Assembly: GCA_013152085.1 (NCBI GenBank)
Contig: JAADHC010000025.1
Span: 45,097-109,096 of the forward strand
DNA length: 64,000 bases
DNA from: Chlorobiota bacterium
GTDB taxonomy: Bacteria; Bacteroidota; Bacteroidia; Bacteroidales; VadinHA17
Direction of reading: 5' to 3'
Within the stretch, counting starts at the first letter, position 1. Each line of letters starts with the position of its first letter. Of this stretch, positions 26,896-36,174 are shown one piece after another. The translations under genes were made by a program, and so were the position numbers. Under the pieces are notes generated by a model, which was given only the letters and a program-made list of their open reading frames with translations, was not told the origin of the DNA and did not search any database.

Positions 26896-28362
26896 ATGAA
26901 ACCAGGTAACTTTTTTCCGCTATTGCTTTTGCCGGTAATTCTTTATTTCAGTTCCTGTCAACCTGCGCGTGATATTTCTCACCCGAACATTGTATTGATA
27001 TTTATCGATGATCAGGGATATGGAGATATCGGGGTCAATGGTGCAATTGATTATAATACCCCCAATATCGACCGTCTGGCTAATGAGGGTATGCGATTCA
27101 CCAACTTTTATGCAGCCCAGGCCGTTTGCAGTGCCTCACGTGCCGGCCTGCTTACGGGCTGTTATCCCAACAGGATCGGTATTACCGGGGCACTGATGCC
27201 ATGGGCGAAAATCGGAATAGATACCGGAGAGGTAACTATAGCCGAAATGCTCAAATCGGCAGGATACACAACAGGTATGGTCGGGAAATGGCATCTTGGC
27301 CACTACAGACAATTTCTGCCCCTGCAGCACGGTTTTGACGATTACCTGGGCCTGCCCTACTCCAATGATATGTGGCCGGTAGATTATGACGGGACTCCGG
27401 TTACGGATAGCTCTTCAAAACCCTGGAAAGCAAAATATCCACCCCTGCCACTTATTGACGGAAATGAAAAAGTAGCCGAAATCAGGACCCTTGAAGATCA
27501 GAATACCCTTACCACACGGTATACCGAAAGAGCTGTTGATTTCATCACAAAGAATCATGACAAACCTTTCTTTCTGTATTTTGCCCATTCAATGGTACAC
27601 GTTCCGCTCGGCGTTTCAGACAAGTTCCGCGGAAAAAGTAAACAGGGGATGTTCGGAGATGTCATGATGGAAGTGGACTGGTCGGTAGGCGAAATACTTA
27701 AAACACTGGATAAATATCATCTTACAAAAAACACATTGGTTATTTATACCAGTGATAACGGACCGTGGCTTAATTTTGGCAATCATGCCGGCTCAACCGG
27801 CGGGCTGCGGGAAGGAAAGGGAACCAGCTGGGAAGGCGGACAACGCGAACCCTGTATTATGAAATGGCCGGGGATCATCCCCGGCGGAACGGTCTGCAAC
27901 AAAATGGCTTCCACGATTGATATTTTCCCCACACTGGCTGCCATCACCGGCTCTGCTTTACCGGATCATAAAATCGACGGTGTCAATATTTTGCCATTGA
28001 TGAAAGGAAATCCCGAAGCCAATCCCCGTGATCATTTTCTGTATTATTACCAGCGAAACAGCCTCGAAGCCGTCAGACAGGGACACTGGAAACTTGTTTT
28101 TCCACATACATATCGCTCCTATGAAGGTGTTTTGCCCGGGAATGATGGTTGGCCGGGACCTTATGCTCAAAAAGAAGCCGGTCTTGAATTGTACGACTTG
28201 CGTAGGGATCCCGGTGAAGAATATAATGTAATCGAACAATATCCGGAAGTGGTGGAAAAACTTATAAAAATAGCTGATCAGGCACGCGAAGACCTCGGAG
28301 ACGATCTGACAAATCATCCCGGAAAAAACAGACGCCCTCCGGGTAAGGTGGAAGAAAAATGA
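26896..28362 (+). CDS. sulfatase (arylsulfatase-type) lipoprotein
   Basis: 488 aa. Lipobox (VILYFSSC) predicts an exported lipoprotein. The alkaline-phosphatase-fold sulfatase core is clear: IVLIFIDDQGYGD (metal Asp pair), the formylglycine site in VCSASRAGLLTG (Cys at the first position, Ala instead of Pro at the third), GKWHLGH, TSDNGPW, and a C-terminal YDLRRDPGEEYN. The Cys needs maturation by an anaerobic or FGE-type enzyme, neither of which is in the window. Substrate (sulfated glycan, steroid or other) cannot be assigned. No glycan-degradation partner is beside it apart from the distant SusD pair. Confidence 0.92.
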   Translation: MKPGNFFPLLLLPVILYFSSCQPARDISHPNIVLIFIDDQGYGDIGVNGAIDYNTPNIDRLANEGMRFTNFYAAQAVCSASRAGLLTGCYPNRIGITGALMPWAKIGIDTGEVTIAEMLKSAGYTTGMVGKWHLGHYRQFLPLQHGFDDYLGLPYSNDMWPVDYDGTPVTDSSSKPWKAKYPPLPLIDGNEKVAEIRTLEDQNTLTTRYTERAVDFITKNHDKPFFLYFAHSMVHVPLGVSDKFRGKSKQGMFGDVMMEVDWSVGEILKTLDKYHLTKNTLVIYTSDNGPWLNFGNHAGSTGGLREGKGTSWEGGQREPCIMKWPGIIPGGTVCNKMASTIDIFPTLAAITGSALPDHKIDGVNILPLMKGNPEANPRDHFLYYYQRNSLEAVRQGHWKLVFPHTYRSYEGVLPGNDGWPGPYAQKEAGLELYDLRRDPGEEYNVIEQYPEVVEKLIKIADQAREDLGDDLTNHPGKNRRPPGKVEEK

Positions 28363-28486
28363 GGTTTTTCTTTCTCTTTAAACTACATTTTTAACACTTT
28401 TTATTTTCAGATAACAAATTAGTTTATTATTTTGCATGTGATTCTTCCAGGCATGTAAGTATATAATTATTTCAGAGGAGATAAGT

Positions 28487-28867
28487 ATGGAGCCGATAGA
28501 TGTAAAAGAGACACCTAAAACGCCCATGATCCGGTATGAGCCGGAGAATAGCAAAATCGTCATTAAAGGGAAATCCATTCCTGAAGATCCAAGAGATTTC
28601 TTCGGCCCTGTTTTGAAATGGTTTGAAGATTTTACCCATGACCCCCCGGACCATACCCAGGTGGATATCAAACTGGAATATTTCAATACGAGTTCTTCAA
28701 AAACTTTCCTGCAAATATTTAAAAGACTGGAAGATTTACGAAAGAAGAACAAAGATGTTGAGATCAACTGGTATTATGAAGTAGATGATTATGATATGAA
28801 AGAATGTGGAGAAGACTACCGTACCATGCTCAACATGCCTTTCAAAATGATCGAAGTCCTCGAATAA
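28487..28867 (+). CDS. DUF1987/SiaC-like regulatory phosphoprotein
   Basis: 126 aa. The IKGKSIPEDPRDFFGPVLKWFEDF opening, YFNTSSSKTFLQIFKRLEDL and INWYYEVDDYDMKECGEDYRTML follow the DUF1987 family, whose studied member SiaC is controlled by a kinase (SiaB) and a PP2C phosphatase (SiaA) and regulates a diguanylate cyclase in Pseudomonas. The conserved TSS segment carries the phosphorylatable threonine position in SiaC. No siaA/B/D neighbours are here; the SpoIIE-type phosphatase of this window is a conceivable but unproven partner. A terminator follows immediately. Confidence 0.85.
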   Translation: MEPIDVKETPKTPMIRYEPENSKIVIKGKSIPEDPRDFFGPVLKWFEDFTHDPPDHTQVDIKLEYFNTSSSKTFLQIFKRLEDLRKKNKDVEINWYYEVDDYDMKECGEDYRTMLNMPFKMIEVLE

Positions 28868-28886
28868 TTTTTTTTATAAAATTGAT

Positions 28887-28917
28887 AATACCCGTTCCTA
28901 TTGAACGGGTATTTTTT
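28887..28917 (+). terminator. strong hairpin terminator after the DUF1987 gene
   Basis: An 11-bp stem (AATACCCGTTC with GAACGGGTATT), loop CTATT, followed by T run. Its CCCGTTC/GAACGGG arms are the same as in the 1879-1900 palindrome. Confidence 0.88.
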
Positions 28918-29100
28918 ATAATGATCACAGACCCGGATACACATTTCCGATATCTAAATTCGATCACCATGAATTTCCTTATTTTAGTAATTACTTTTTC
29001 AGTATCCATCCCGACCATATCATACGCTGACCGGGGTATCGGGGTGCTTATACGAACATTTTTATTCCGGTACCGCATTTAGCCCGGGAATTTATTATAC

Positions 29101-29126
29101 AAAAAGCCCGTAAATCTCCGGGCTTT
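29101..29126 (-). terminator. tRNA terminator
   Basis: On the minus strand AAAGCCCG pairs with CGGGCTTT and is followed by T5, beginning 5 nt after the tRNA 3' end. Confidence 0.8.
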
Positions 29127-29130
29127 GACG

Positions 29131-29204
29131 TAGCGAGAGAGGGGCTCGAACCCTCGACCTCAGGATTATGAATCCTGCGCTCTGACCAGCTGAGCTATCT
29201 CGCC
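29131..29204 (-). tRNA. tRNA with CAU anticodon, probably elongator tRNA-Met
   Basis: 74 nt that fold as a cloverleaf: acceptor GGCGAGA with TCTCGCT (closing G1-U72), D arm starting TAGCTCAGCTGG, anticodon stem CAGGA/TCCTG around loop TTCATAA, T arm GAGGG-TTCGAGC-CCCTC, discriminator A, no encoded CCA. CAU may mean elongator Met, initiator Met or lysidine-modified Ile2. The intact first-pair wobble and D-arm make initiator unlikely; elongator Met is favoured. Confidence 0.93.
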
Positions 29205-29604
29205 ATTTTTGCGGTGCAAATATACAATTTCCTGGATTTTTTCTATGTTTTTATATTAATCATCCGATTATATATCTTCGTCATAAGTGGCAAGGAACCG
29301 GGTTTACGGGTTTGGTGCAGCCAATCTTCGATCCTTTTTCGTATTTTTTTTCGCTCGCAGGATGCAACCGGCTGGCTCCCGGTGAATAAGCAACAGACTC
29401 ACATGAACCAGGAGCAGCCATCATAGATTTATAAAAACAAACCAGGATTATCATTGGTCCCACATCCCACATTATCAAAACTTTATAAAATACTATTATC
29501 CATAGTATCAGGATCTTCAGTCAGTTCTTTTTTCACCATTCTCAGACGTTGTGAATTCGTTTTTTTTAGTTATATTGCAATCCAACATACTCATACGACA
29601 GAAG
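29205..29604. other. 400-nt intergenic region between tRNA and START-like gene
   Basis: Holds the tRNA promoter at its left edge. A TATATTGC stretch about 40 nt before the START-like ATG is a near match to the -7 box. No supported gene. Confidence 0.45.
29217..29224 (-). promoter_or_regulatory. tRNA promoter -7 box TATATTTG
   Basis: Exact TAnnTTTG on the minus strand, 12 nt before the mature tRNA 5' end, a spacing suited to a short 5' leader. Confidence 0.6.
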
Positions 29605-29982
29605 ATGAAAACCAAATATGAACTGGAATATACCGTCAATACTTCCCCCAATGTTTTATTCAACAGGCTAAGTACTGCAGGTGGATTGGCTGAATGGTTT
29701 GCCGAAGATGTACATATCAAAGATAATGTTTTCACTTTTGTATGGGAAGGAAACGAACAGGAAGCCAAAATCCTGCAAAAAAAGGATCAGTCTTATATCC
29801 GGATGCATTGGTTAGATGACGAAAATCCCGACACCTATTTCGAATTCCGCCTCAACAGGGATGAATTAACCGGTGATCTGGCTTTACTGATTACAGATTT
29901 TGCAGAGGAAGATGAGAAAGATGACGCTATTGATCTTTGGAATACACAAATATCCGAACTAAAGCGCAACCTCGGACTCTGA
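29605..29982 (+). CDS. START/SRPBCC-like domain protein
   Basis: 125 aa from ATG 29605; the ORF track start 18 codons upstream adds a non-family extension. The sequence (YELEYTVNTSPNVLFNRLSTAGGLAEWFAEDVHIKDNVFTFVWEG) matches the small START-like/AHSA1-like proteins common in Bacteroidota. The fold forms a hydrophobic ligand cavity, but no ligand is known for this subgroup. Acidic, soluble, cytoplasmic. It sits just upstream of the lptF/G gene, which has its own promoter box, so co-transcription is uncertain. Confidence 0.8.
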   Translation: MKTKYELEYTVNTSPNVLFNRLSTAGGLAEWFAEDVHIKDNVFTFVWEGNEQEAKILQKKDQSYIRMHWLDDENPDTYFEFRLNRDELTGDLALLITDFAEEDEKDDAIDLWNTQISELKRNLGL

Positions 29983-30013
29983 AGTCTCATCTGAACAAGC
30001 CGGTAAAATATCT

Positions 30014-30021
30014 TAACTTTG
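30014..30021 (+). promoter_or_regulatory. predicted -7 box TAACTTTG for the lptF/G chain
   Basis: Exact TAnnTTTG, 32 nt before the permease start. Confidence 0.5.
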
Positions 30022-30052
30022 TTCTCGTTTCAAAAGAAAACTGTTTCCGTAT

Positions 30053-31564
30053 ATGAAGCGCCTTCACAGGTATGTTCTTGGCTCCTTTGTCGGGCCGCTG
30101 GTCCTGACATTTTTTATTGTCATGTTCCTGATGATCATGCAATTTTTATGGCGCTATATTGACGACCTGGTAGGAAAAGGATTAACCTTTAATATACTTT
30201 CGGAACTTTTGTTTTATCTGGCAGCCAGTTTTGTACCTATGGCACTCCCGCTGGCTATTTTACTGGCAGCATTGATGTCATTCGGGAACCTGGGGGAAAA
30301 CTTTGAACTAACCGCCATGAAATCCTCAGGGGTCCCCCTCCAGAAAATTATGTTGCCGGTTTTCTACCTGATGATCCTTCTCACCGTATTTTCTTTCTAT
30401 TTTGCCAACAATATCCTGCCGATCGCCAATCTCAAATCGAGGTCTCTGTTGTGGGATATCCAGCATCAACGTCCCGAATTAAACATCAAGGAAGGTGAAT
30501 TTTATGGTGGGATTGACGGGTACAGTATCAAAATCGGTGAGAAAAACTATAAAACAAATGTGTTATACCGGGTGCTCATTTATGACCATACGAAGAAAAA
30601 AGGAAATATATCCGTCACTTATGCAGATTCGGGAAAGATGTACGTTAACCCTGATGAAACAAAACTTTTTTTCACCCTCTATCATGGCAGGTCCTATAAT
30701 GACCTCATACAGGATGAAAAGAACAAACGCAGAAGAGCTGAAAAAACGTATCCGTTTCGTGAAGATGATTTTAAGGAGCAAACCCTGATGATCAAGTTAA
30801 CGGGATTCGGTCTTAAACGTACAGATGAAAATTTGTTTAAGAACAACTATTCCATGCTGAATCTCAGCCAGCTTAAGCATACTACCGACTCACTGTTGAC
30901 CCAACTTGAACAGCGCAAAAAGATGTTTTTAAAAAGCCTGGTGAATTCACAATATTTAATATTTGTCAAGAATTTCAGGAAGATGCATGAAAATGACAGT
31001 ACCGGAAAATATGCTACAAATAAAGATAGTGCAGCTTTTGATTTATGGACGGCATACTACCGGTTAAGCTATTCTGTTAAACAAACAGTGGTAGATCAGG
31101 CTCTTGCCTATGCCCATAATACGCTGAAATATATTCAGAATAATAATACGGCATTTACCAGCAGGATAAAATATATTCGTCGTCATCAGATTGAGTGGCA
31201 TCGTAAATTTACCCTTTCGCTGGCCTGTGTGATCTTCTTCTTTATAGGGGCACCTCTCGGGGCCATTATCCGCCGGGGAGGTCTCGGCATGCCTATTGTT
31301 ATTTCGGTGGTATTTTTTGTCTTCTATTATATTATTTCCATGTCGGGAGAAAAATTTGTCCGCGAGGATGTCTGGTCTCCTTTTGCCGGAATGTGGATAT
31401 CAACCTTCATCCTGTTACCTATTGGCATTTTTCTGACTTATAAATCAACTACTGATTCGGCTATTATGAATACGGATACCTATTCTCAGATGCTTAAAAG
31501 ATTTTTTGAAAAAATCAGGATAGCCTGGTTATGGAAGCGCAGGAAAAATCACCAAAATTCATGA
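30053..31564 (+). CDS. LptF/LptG-family LPS export permease (YjgP/YjgQ)
   Basis: 503 aa. Three N-terminal membrane segments (LVLTFFIVMFLMIMQFLWRYIDDLVGKGL, LFYLAASFVPMALPLAILLAALMSFGNLGENFELTAMKSSG), a large periplasmic jellyroll region (~130-360), and three C-terminal helices (LACVIFFFIGAPLGAIIRRGGLGMPI). These are the signatures of the inner-membrane permease of the LptB2FG transporter that extracts LPS toward the outer membrane. Longer than the E. coli proteins because of an expanded periplasmic region with a Lys-rich coiled segment. The stop overlaps the next start in ATGA. Neighbouring glycosyltransferases fit with envelope glycan work. Confidence 0.9.
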   Translation: MKRLHRYVLGSFVGPLVLTFFIVMFLMIMQFLWRYIDDLVGKGLTFNILSELLFYLAASFVPMALPLAILLAALMSFGNLGENFELTAMKSSGVPLQKIMLPVFYLMILLTVFSFYFANNILPIANLKSRSLLWDIQHQRPELNIKEGEFYGGIDGYSIKIGEKNYKTNVLYRVLIYDHTKKKGNISVTYADSGKMYVNPDETKLFFTLYHGRSYNDLIQDEKNKRRRAEKTYPFREDDFKEQTLMIKLTGFGLKRTDENLFKNNYSMLNLSQLKHTTDSLLTQLEQRKKMFLKSLVNSQYLIFVKNFRKMHENDSTGKYATNKDSAAFDLWTAYYRLSYSVKQTVVDQALAYAHNTLKYIQNNNTAFTSRIKYIRRHQIEWHRKFTLSLACVIFFFIGAPLGAIIRRGGLGMPIVISVVFFVFYYIISMSGEKFVREDVWSPFAGMWISTFILLPIGIFLTYKSTTDSAIMNTDTYSQMLKRFFEKIRIAWLWKRRKNHQNS

Positions 31565-32754
31565 AAGTCCTGGTATTGACAAATAAACCGCCATACCCGC
31601 CTATGGATGGCGGATCACTGGCTACCCTGCAAATGATCACAACCCTTGCAAACACGGGAAATGATGTATCGGTATTTTATTTAAACACTTTTAAACACCA
31701 GTACGATCCGGCAGATATTCCCGGAGAAATTGCCGTACAAATCGCATTTCATAACGCTTTCGTGGATACACGGATTAAAATCCTGCCAGCTTTATTTTCT
31801 CTCTTCAGCTTAGGAGAACCCTATACATTACGGAGATTTTACAGCCAACCCATATCAAATCAGATTTTGCTTCTGGCAAAAAAAAGGGATTATGACCTCA
31901 TCCAGTTCGAGGGGCTGGCCATGACCGTTTATCTGAATGATCTTTCCTTCCTGTCTGCAAAAAAAGTACTCCGCGCTCACAATGTTGAATCGGTAATCTG
32001 GAATAGGTTACAAATGATCCAACGTTCTCCTTTCAGGCGATTTTACCTAAAACATCTGGCTAAAAGGATAAAGGTGTACGAAAAAAAAATGATCCAAAGG
32101 TTTGATGCACTTATGCCCGTAAGCCCGATAGATGCTGCACAATTTTCATCATGGGGCTTCCACGGAAAAGTGCAGGTTGTTCCCGTTGGTATCGATCTTG
32201 AAAAATACACAGCAAACACTGAACCTCCGGAAAATGTACTTATCTTCCTTGGCGCTCTGGACTGGTTGCCTAATATTAATGGATTACAATGGTTTGTAAA
32301 GGAAATATGGCCGGAAATTCACCGCACTTTCCCGGATGTTGTTTTTCGTATTGCCGGCAGAAATCCTGATCCCGGGTTACAGTACCTGAAAAAACGATCA
32401 AACATAGCGTTTGTGGGAGAGGTCAAAGACAAAATAAAGTTTCTTCATTCGGGCAGGATTTTTATTGTACCCCTGTTTGCCGGTAGTGGCGTACGGATAA
32501 AAATTCTGGAGGCTATGGCTGCCGGATGTGCCATCATAAGTACTACGACAGGAGCAGAAGGATTGCCAATAGAAGACGGGAAACATCTGTTGCTGGCCGA
32601 TAACCGCCGGGAGTTTATTAATAAAGTAAAAAGTTTACTTTCAGATGACAAAAGAATCCGTAAAATAACCGAAAATGCTTTACTTTTAGTCCGCGATCAT
32701 TTTGATAACCGGAAGATCACACCATTAATAAAAAAATTCATAGCACAGTTGTGA
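31561..32754 (+). CDS. GT4-type glycosyltransferase
   Basis: 397 aa from ATG 31561, which overlaps the lptF/G stop by four bases (the ORF track start is 10 codons upstream inside that gene). GT-B fold: N-terminal MKVLVLTNKPPYPPMDGGSLATLQM with the glycine-rich acceptor loop, and C-terminal donor site GALDWLPNINGLQWFV, FAGSGVRIKILEAMAAGCAIISTTTGAEGLPI with the EAMAAG donor-binding helix. Transfers a nucleotide sugar to an unknown acceptor; position between lptF/G and a GT2 suggests cell-surface polysaccharide, but that is an inference. Cytoplasmic, with likely membrane association. Confidence 0.9.
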   Translation: MKVLVLTNKPPYPPMDGGSLATLQMITTLANTGNDVSVFYLNTFKHQYDPADIPGEIAVQIAFHNAFVDTRIKILPALFSLFSLGEPYTLRRFYSQPISNQILLLAKKRDYDLIQFEGLAMTVYLNDLSFLSAKKVLRAHNVESVIWNRLQMIQRSPFRRFYLKHLAKRIKVYEKKMIQRFDALMPVSPIDAAQFSSWGFHGKVQVVPVGIDLEKYTANTEPPENVLIFLGALDWLPNINGLQWFVKEIWPEIHRTFPDVVFRIAGRNPDPGLQYLKKRSNIAFVGEVKDKIKFLHSGRIFIVPLFAGSGVRIKILEAMAAGCAIISTTTGAEGLPIEDGKHLLLADNRREFINKVKSLLSDDKRIRKITENALLLVRDHFDNRKITPLIKKFIAQL

Positions 32755-33938
32755 AGATTGTATTGATCATTGTATTCTGGGCTGCTGTTTTTGCTTTATT
32801 CCACACCTATGTCCTCTTTCCGGCAGGATTATGGCTGCGAACACGCGGTAAAAAGCTTTCCCCGCCTGACAATATATTTGCGAATCTCCAAGATCAGGTA
32901 TCTGTACTCATACCCGCTTATAATGAAGAAAAGATAATAGAAGAAAAAATACACAGCATTTACCGTTCAGATTTCCCTCCGGAAAACTTTGAGGTTCTGG
33001 TCATGTCAGATGCATCAACGGATAAAACCGATACAATCGTGAAGCGGATGACCTGCAAATATGCTAACCTGAAATTCTACAAGTCTGATGAACGCAGGGG
33101 GAAGCCCGGAATACTGAACAGGCTTGTCTCTTACGCTACCGGAAACATCCTGGTACTTACAGATGCCAACGTAATCTTTCACCGGGACACATTAAAAAAG
33201 CTGGTCCGTCATTTCAACGATCCGGAGACCGGACTTGTTGATACGCGGCTTGAGCCCGAAGGAAACCATAATAAGGGTATTGCATACGAAGAGCACCAAT
33301 ATACATCACGCGAGTTCCGGATTAAATACCGGGAAGGTATCCTGTGGGGTATGATCATGGGGCCTTCCGGAGCCTGTTATGCCATCAGAAAATCATTATT
33401 TCGTCCCGTACCGGAGAATTTTCTCGTGGATGATTTTTTTATAAACATGCATATTTTGCAATCGGGTCATAAAGCCGTCACTGATCCTGAAGCTGTGGTT
33501 TTTGAGGATGTCATCATCCGTTTTTCCGAAGCTTTCAGAAGAAAAGTAAGGATTGCTGCCGGAAACTTTCAGAATCTTTTCTTTTTCAGGAAAATGTTAT
33601 GCAACATCTTCAAACCTGCCGGATTTCTTTTCTGGTCGCATAAAGGACTCAGGTGGTCAGGCCCCCTCTTTCTGTTGATTGCATTGATCTTAAATATTTT
33701 TCTCATTTCCTGTTCACAACTTTATCGGATTACCCTGGGTGTACAAATATTCTTTATGTTTTTGATACTCCCTGACATCTTTCTCGTAAAAATCAATAAA
33801 CATGTTGTAATTTTGCGCTTTGTAACACATTTTTATCTGATGAACCTTGCCCTCCTTATTGGTATGGTTAAATTTTTTAAAGGAATTAAATCAAATGTCT
33901 GGGAACCCACACAAAGAAATATCAAAAGAGAACAGTAG
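32751..33938 (+). CDS. GT2 family glycosyltransferase, GTG start
   Basis: 395 aa. The start codon GTG overlaps the preceding TGA stop (GTGA), giving a GTG start. An N-terminal hydrophobic anchor ([22 protein letters not shown]) precedes a GT-A domain: [49 protein letters not shown] (DxD-like Asp), [13 protein letters not shown], then C-terminal membrane segments ([29 protein letters not shown]). Resembles cellulose-synthase-type/processive glycosyltransferases. Its last ~44 bases overlap ribBA. Product unknown. Confidence 0.88.
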   Translation: MKIVLIIVFWAAVFALFHTYVLFPAGLWLRTRGKKLSPPDNIFANLQDQVSVLIPAYNEEKIIEEKIHSIYRSDFPPENFEVLVMSDASTDKTDTIVKRMTCKYANLKFYKSDERRGKPGILNRLVSYATGNILVLTDANVIFHRDTLKKLVRHFNDPETGLVDTRLEPEGNHNKGIAYEEHQYTSREFRIKYREGILWGMIMGPSGACYAIRKSLFRPVPENFLVDDFFINMHILQSGHKAVTDPEAVVFEDVIIRFSEAFRRKVRIAAGNFQNLFFFRKMLCNIFKPAGFLFWSHKGLRWSGPLFLLIALILNIFLISCSQLYRITLGVQIFFMFLILPDIFLVKINKHVVILRFVTHFYLMNLALLIGMVKFFKGIKSNVWEPTQRNIKREQ

Positions 33939-35184
33939 TTCTGCTTCCACACTGGATCGTATCGAGGAAGCGATTGAAGATATCCGGAAAGGAAGACCTG
34001 TCATTGTGGTAGATGATGAAGACAGGGAGAATGAAGGGGATTTCATTGTTGCCGCCGAACTTATCACTCCCGAGACGGTAAACTTTATGGCCACGGAGGC
34101 CAGGGGTTTGATTTGTGTAGCACTAACGGAAGAACGGTGTGAAGAACTCGAACTGGATCTGATGGTTGGTAAAAATACGGCACTTCACGAAACACAATTT
34201 ACCGTAACGGTTGACCTTAAAGGCCGGGGTGTAACTACCGGTATTTCTGCCGCCGACAGGGCGGCAACCATCAAAGCCCTGATCGATCCGGCCACCAAGC
34301 CTGCAGACCTCGCCCGTCCGGGGCATGTCTTTCCGTTAAAATCAAAATCCAGAGGAGTGTTACGCAGAGCCGGACATACTGAAGCCGGTATGGATCTTAC
34401 CCGCATGGCCGGGCTGAAAACCGGTGCTGCCCTCGTAGAGATCATGAACCCCGACGGAACGATGGCCCGTCTGCCGCAACTGAGGATCCTGGCAAAAAAA
34501 CATGGCCTGAAACTGATTTCTATCAAGGACCTGATCGCATACCGGATTCAACATGAAACCCTGATTGAACGAGGCGCAGAGGTAAAACTCCCCACACGAT
34601 GGGGAGATTTCAGACTGATACCCTATCGTCAAAAATCAAATCAACTCGAACATATTGCCCTTTTTAAAGGCTCCTGGACACCGGATGATCCTGTTCTGGT
34701 ACGCGTACATTCATCATGTGTTACCGGTGATATTTTTGGATCGTATCGTTGTGATTGCGGTGATCAGCTTCACCTGGCCATGCAAATGATCGAAAAGGAA
34801 GGCTGCGGCGTGCTCGTCTATATGAATCAGGAAGGAAGAGGTATCGGACTTTTCAATAAAATCAAAGCATACAAACTCCAGGAAGAGGGCCGCGACACCA
34901 TCCAGGCAAATATTGAACTCGGGTTTAAAGCTGATGAACGGGATTATGGAATCGGTGCCAGCATTATGCGTGATCTCGGTCTCGGAAAAATAAGATTGAT
35001 GACCAACAATCCGGTAAAAAGGGCCGGATTGGAAGGTTACGGCCTGGAAATTGTCGAAGTAGTTCCCCTTGAAGTTTCTCCCAATCCATACAACCTTCAT
35101 TATCTGGAAACAAAAAAGGAAAAAATGGGTCACCTGCTTGAGTTGGTTCATCCTGAAAAATATTCCACCCAACAAGATGACTGA
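33895..35184 (+). CDS. ribBA: bifunctional 3,4-DHBP synthase / GTP cyclohydrolase II
   Basis: 429 aa from ATG 33895; the track ORF starts 16 codons earlier inside the GT2 gene. N-terminal RibB domain (~20-220): [33 protein letters not shown] and [17 protein letters not shown], with the catalytic acidic loop and His. C-terminal RibA domain: [20 protein letters not shown] (zinc cysteines), [35 protein letters not shown]. Both domains look active, feeding riboflavin synthesis with DHBP and the pyrimidine precursor. Ends by overlapping fmt by eight bases. The chain lptF/G-GT4-GT2-ribBA-fmt is one probable operon. Confidence 0.95.
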   Translation: MSGNPHKEISKENSSSASTLDRIEEAIEDIRKGRPVIVVDDEDRENEGDFIVAAELITPETVNFMATEARGLICVALTEERCEELELDLMVGKNTALHETQFTVTVDLKGRGVTTGISAADRAATIKALIDPATKPADLARPGHVFPLKSKSRGVLRRAGHTEAGMDLTRMAGLKTGAALVEIMNPDGTMARLPQLRILAKKHGLKLISIKDLIAYRIQHETLIERGAEVKLPTRWGDFRLIPYRQKSNQLEHIALFKGSWTPDDPVLVRVHSSCVTGDIFGSYRCDCGDQLHLAMQMIEKEGCGVLVYMNQEGRGIGLFNKIKAYKLQEEGRDTIQANIELGFKADERDYGIGASIMRDLGLGKIRLMTNNPVKRAGLEGYGLEIVEVVPLEVSPNPYNLHYLETKKEKMGHLLELVHPEKYSTQQDD

Positions 35185-36163
35185 TCCCATGAGGGAAAAA
35201 TCAGCTAAATATCCGTCCATTGTTTTTTTCGGCACTCCTGATTTCGCCGCAGGGATATTGTATTATATGATCCGTAAAGAGATTCCGGTCAGCGGGGTAG
35301 TAACCGCCCCTGATAAACCCGCCGGCAGAGGACGTAAAATTCTCAGTCCACCGGTAAAAACCCTGGCTCAACAACATGAAATACCCGTATTGCAGCCTAA
35401 AAACCTGAAAGATCCCGCATTTCTGTCAGCGCTGAAACAATGGAACCCGGAGTTGCAGGTAGTTGTTGCCTTCAGGATGCTGCCGGAATCGGTCTGGGCA
35501 CTGCCTGAACTCGGAACATTCAACCTGCACGCTTCCTTGTTGCCACAGTATCGTGGGGCTGCCCCTATACAGTGGGCACTGATCAACGGAGAAACGGTAA
35601 CGGGAGTAACTACCTTTTTTATCAGTCATGAGATTGATACCGGAAAAATCATTTTTCGCAAGGAGGTTCCCATTGCTCCTATGGATAACGCAGGAACCCT
35701 TACGGACAAGCTGATGAACAAGGGAGCCGAACTGGTCACCCGCACAATAGAGGCCATCATCACCGGCAACCTGGAACTGACCGACCAGCAAACCCTGGAT
35801 ACGGATCTTTTAAAGAAAGCCCCAAAGATTACCCGTGAAGATACCATCATCAACTGGAACCGCCGTCCCACGGAGATATGTAACCTGATCCGTGGCATGA
35901 GTCCTTCACCTGGAGCTACAACAAGTATCGTTACAGCAGAAGGGATAATATCCCGGTTAAAAATATATGATGCCTCTCCCCGGGTTAAAAATCATAATTT
36001 ACCTGTTCCCTCATTGGTTTCTGACGGAAAAACTTTTTTAGATGTCGCGGTACCAACAGGATATGTACATCTCCTGGAACTTCAACTGGAAGGAAGAAAA
36101 AAACTGCCTGTTGAGGAATTCCTGAGAGGATTCCGGCCGGAAACTGTAAAAATTAACGGCTAA
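35177..36163 (+). CDS. fmt: methionyl-tRNA formyltransferase
   Basis: 328 aa from ATG 35177, overlapping the ribBA stop; the ORF track extends 36 codons upstream into ribBA and is not credible there. Formylates initiator Met-tRNA using 10-formyl-THF. N-terminal Rossmann domain ([36 protein letters not shown] with the SLLP loop; [13 protein letters not shown]) and a C-terminal OB-like domain (~210-325; [17 protein letters not shown]). Complete and normal in length. Converges on the LysM gene with 11 nt between stops. Confidence 0.94.
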   Translation: MTDPMREKSAKYPSIVFFGTPDFAAGILYYMIRKEIPVSGVVTAPDKPAGRGRKILSPPVKTLAQQHEIPVLQPKNLKDPAFLSALKQWNPELQVVVAFRMLPESVWALPELGTFNLHASLLPQYRGAAPIQWALINGETVTGVTTFFISHEIDTGKIIFRKEVPIAPMDNAGTLTDKLMNKGAELVTRTIEAIITGNLELTDQQTLDTDLLKKAPKITREDTIINWNRRPTEICNLIRGMSPSPGATTSIVTAEGIISRLKIYDASPRVKNHNLPVPSLVSDGKTFLDVAVPTGYVHLLELQLEGRKKLPVEEFLRGFRPETVKING

Positions 36164-36174
36164 AAACAGTATGT

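Noticed and set aside
28804-29082. 92-aa plus-strand ORF after DUF1987.
   Set aside because: Crosses a strong terminator and continues in noncoding sequence; no family resemblance.
35069-35176. Extended N terminus of the fmt ORF.
   Set aside because: Would lie in ribBA coding sequence; the family start is at 35177.
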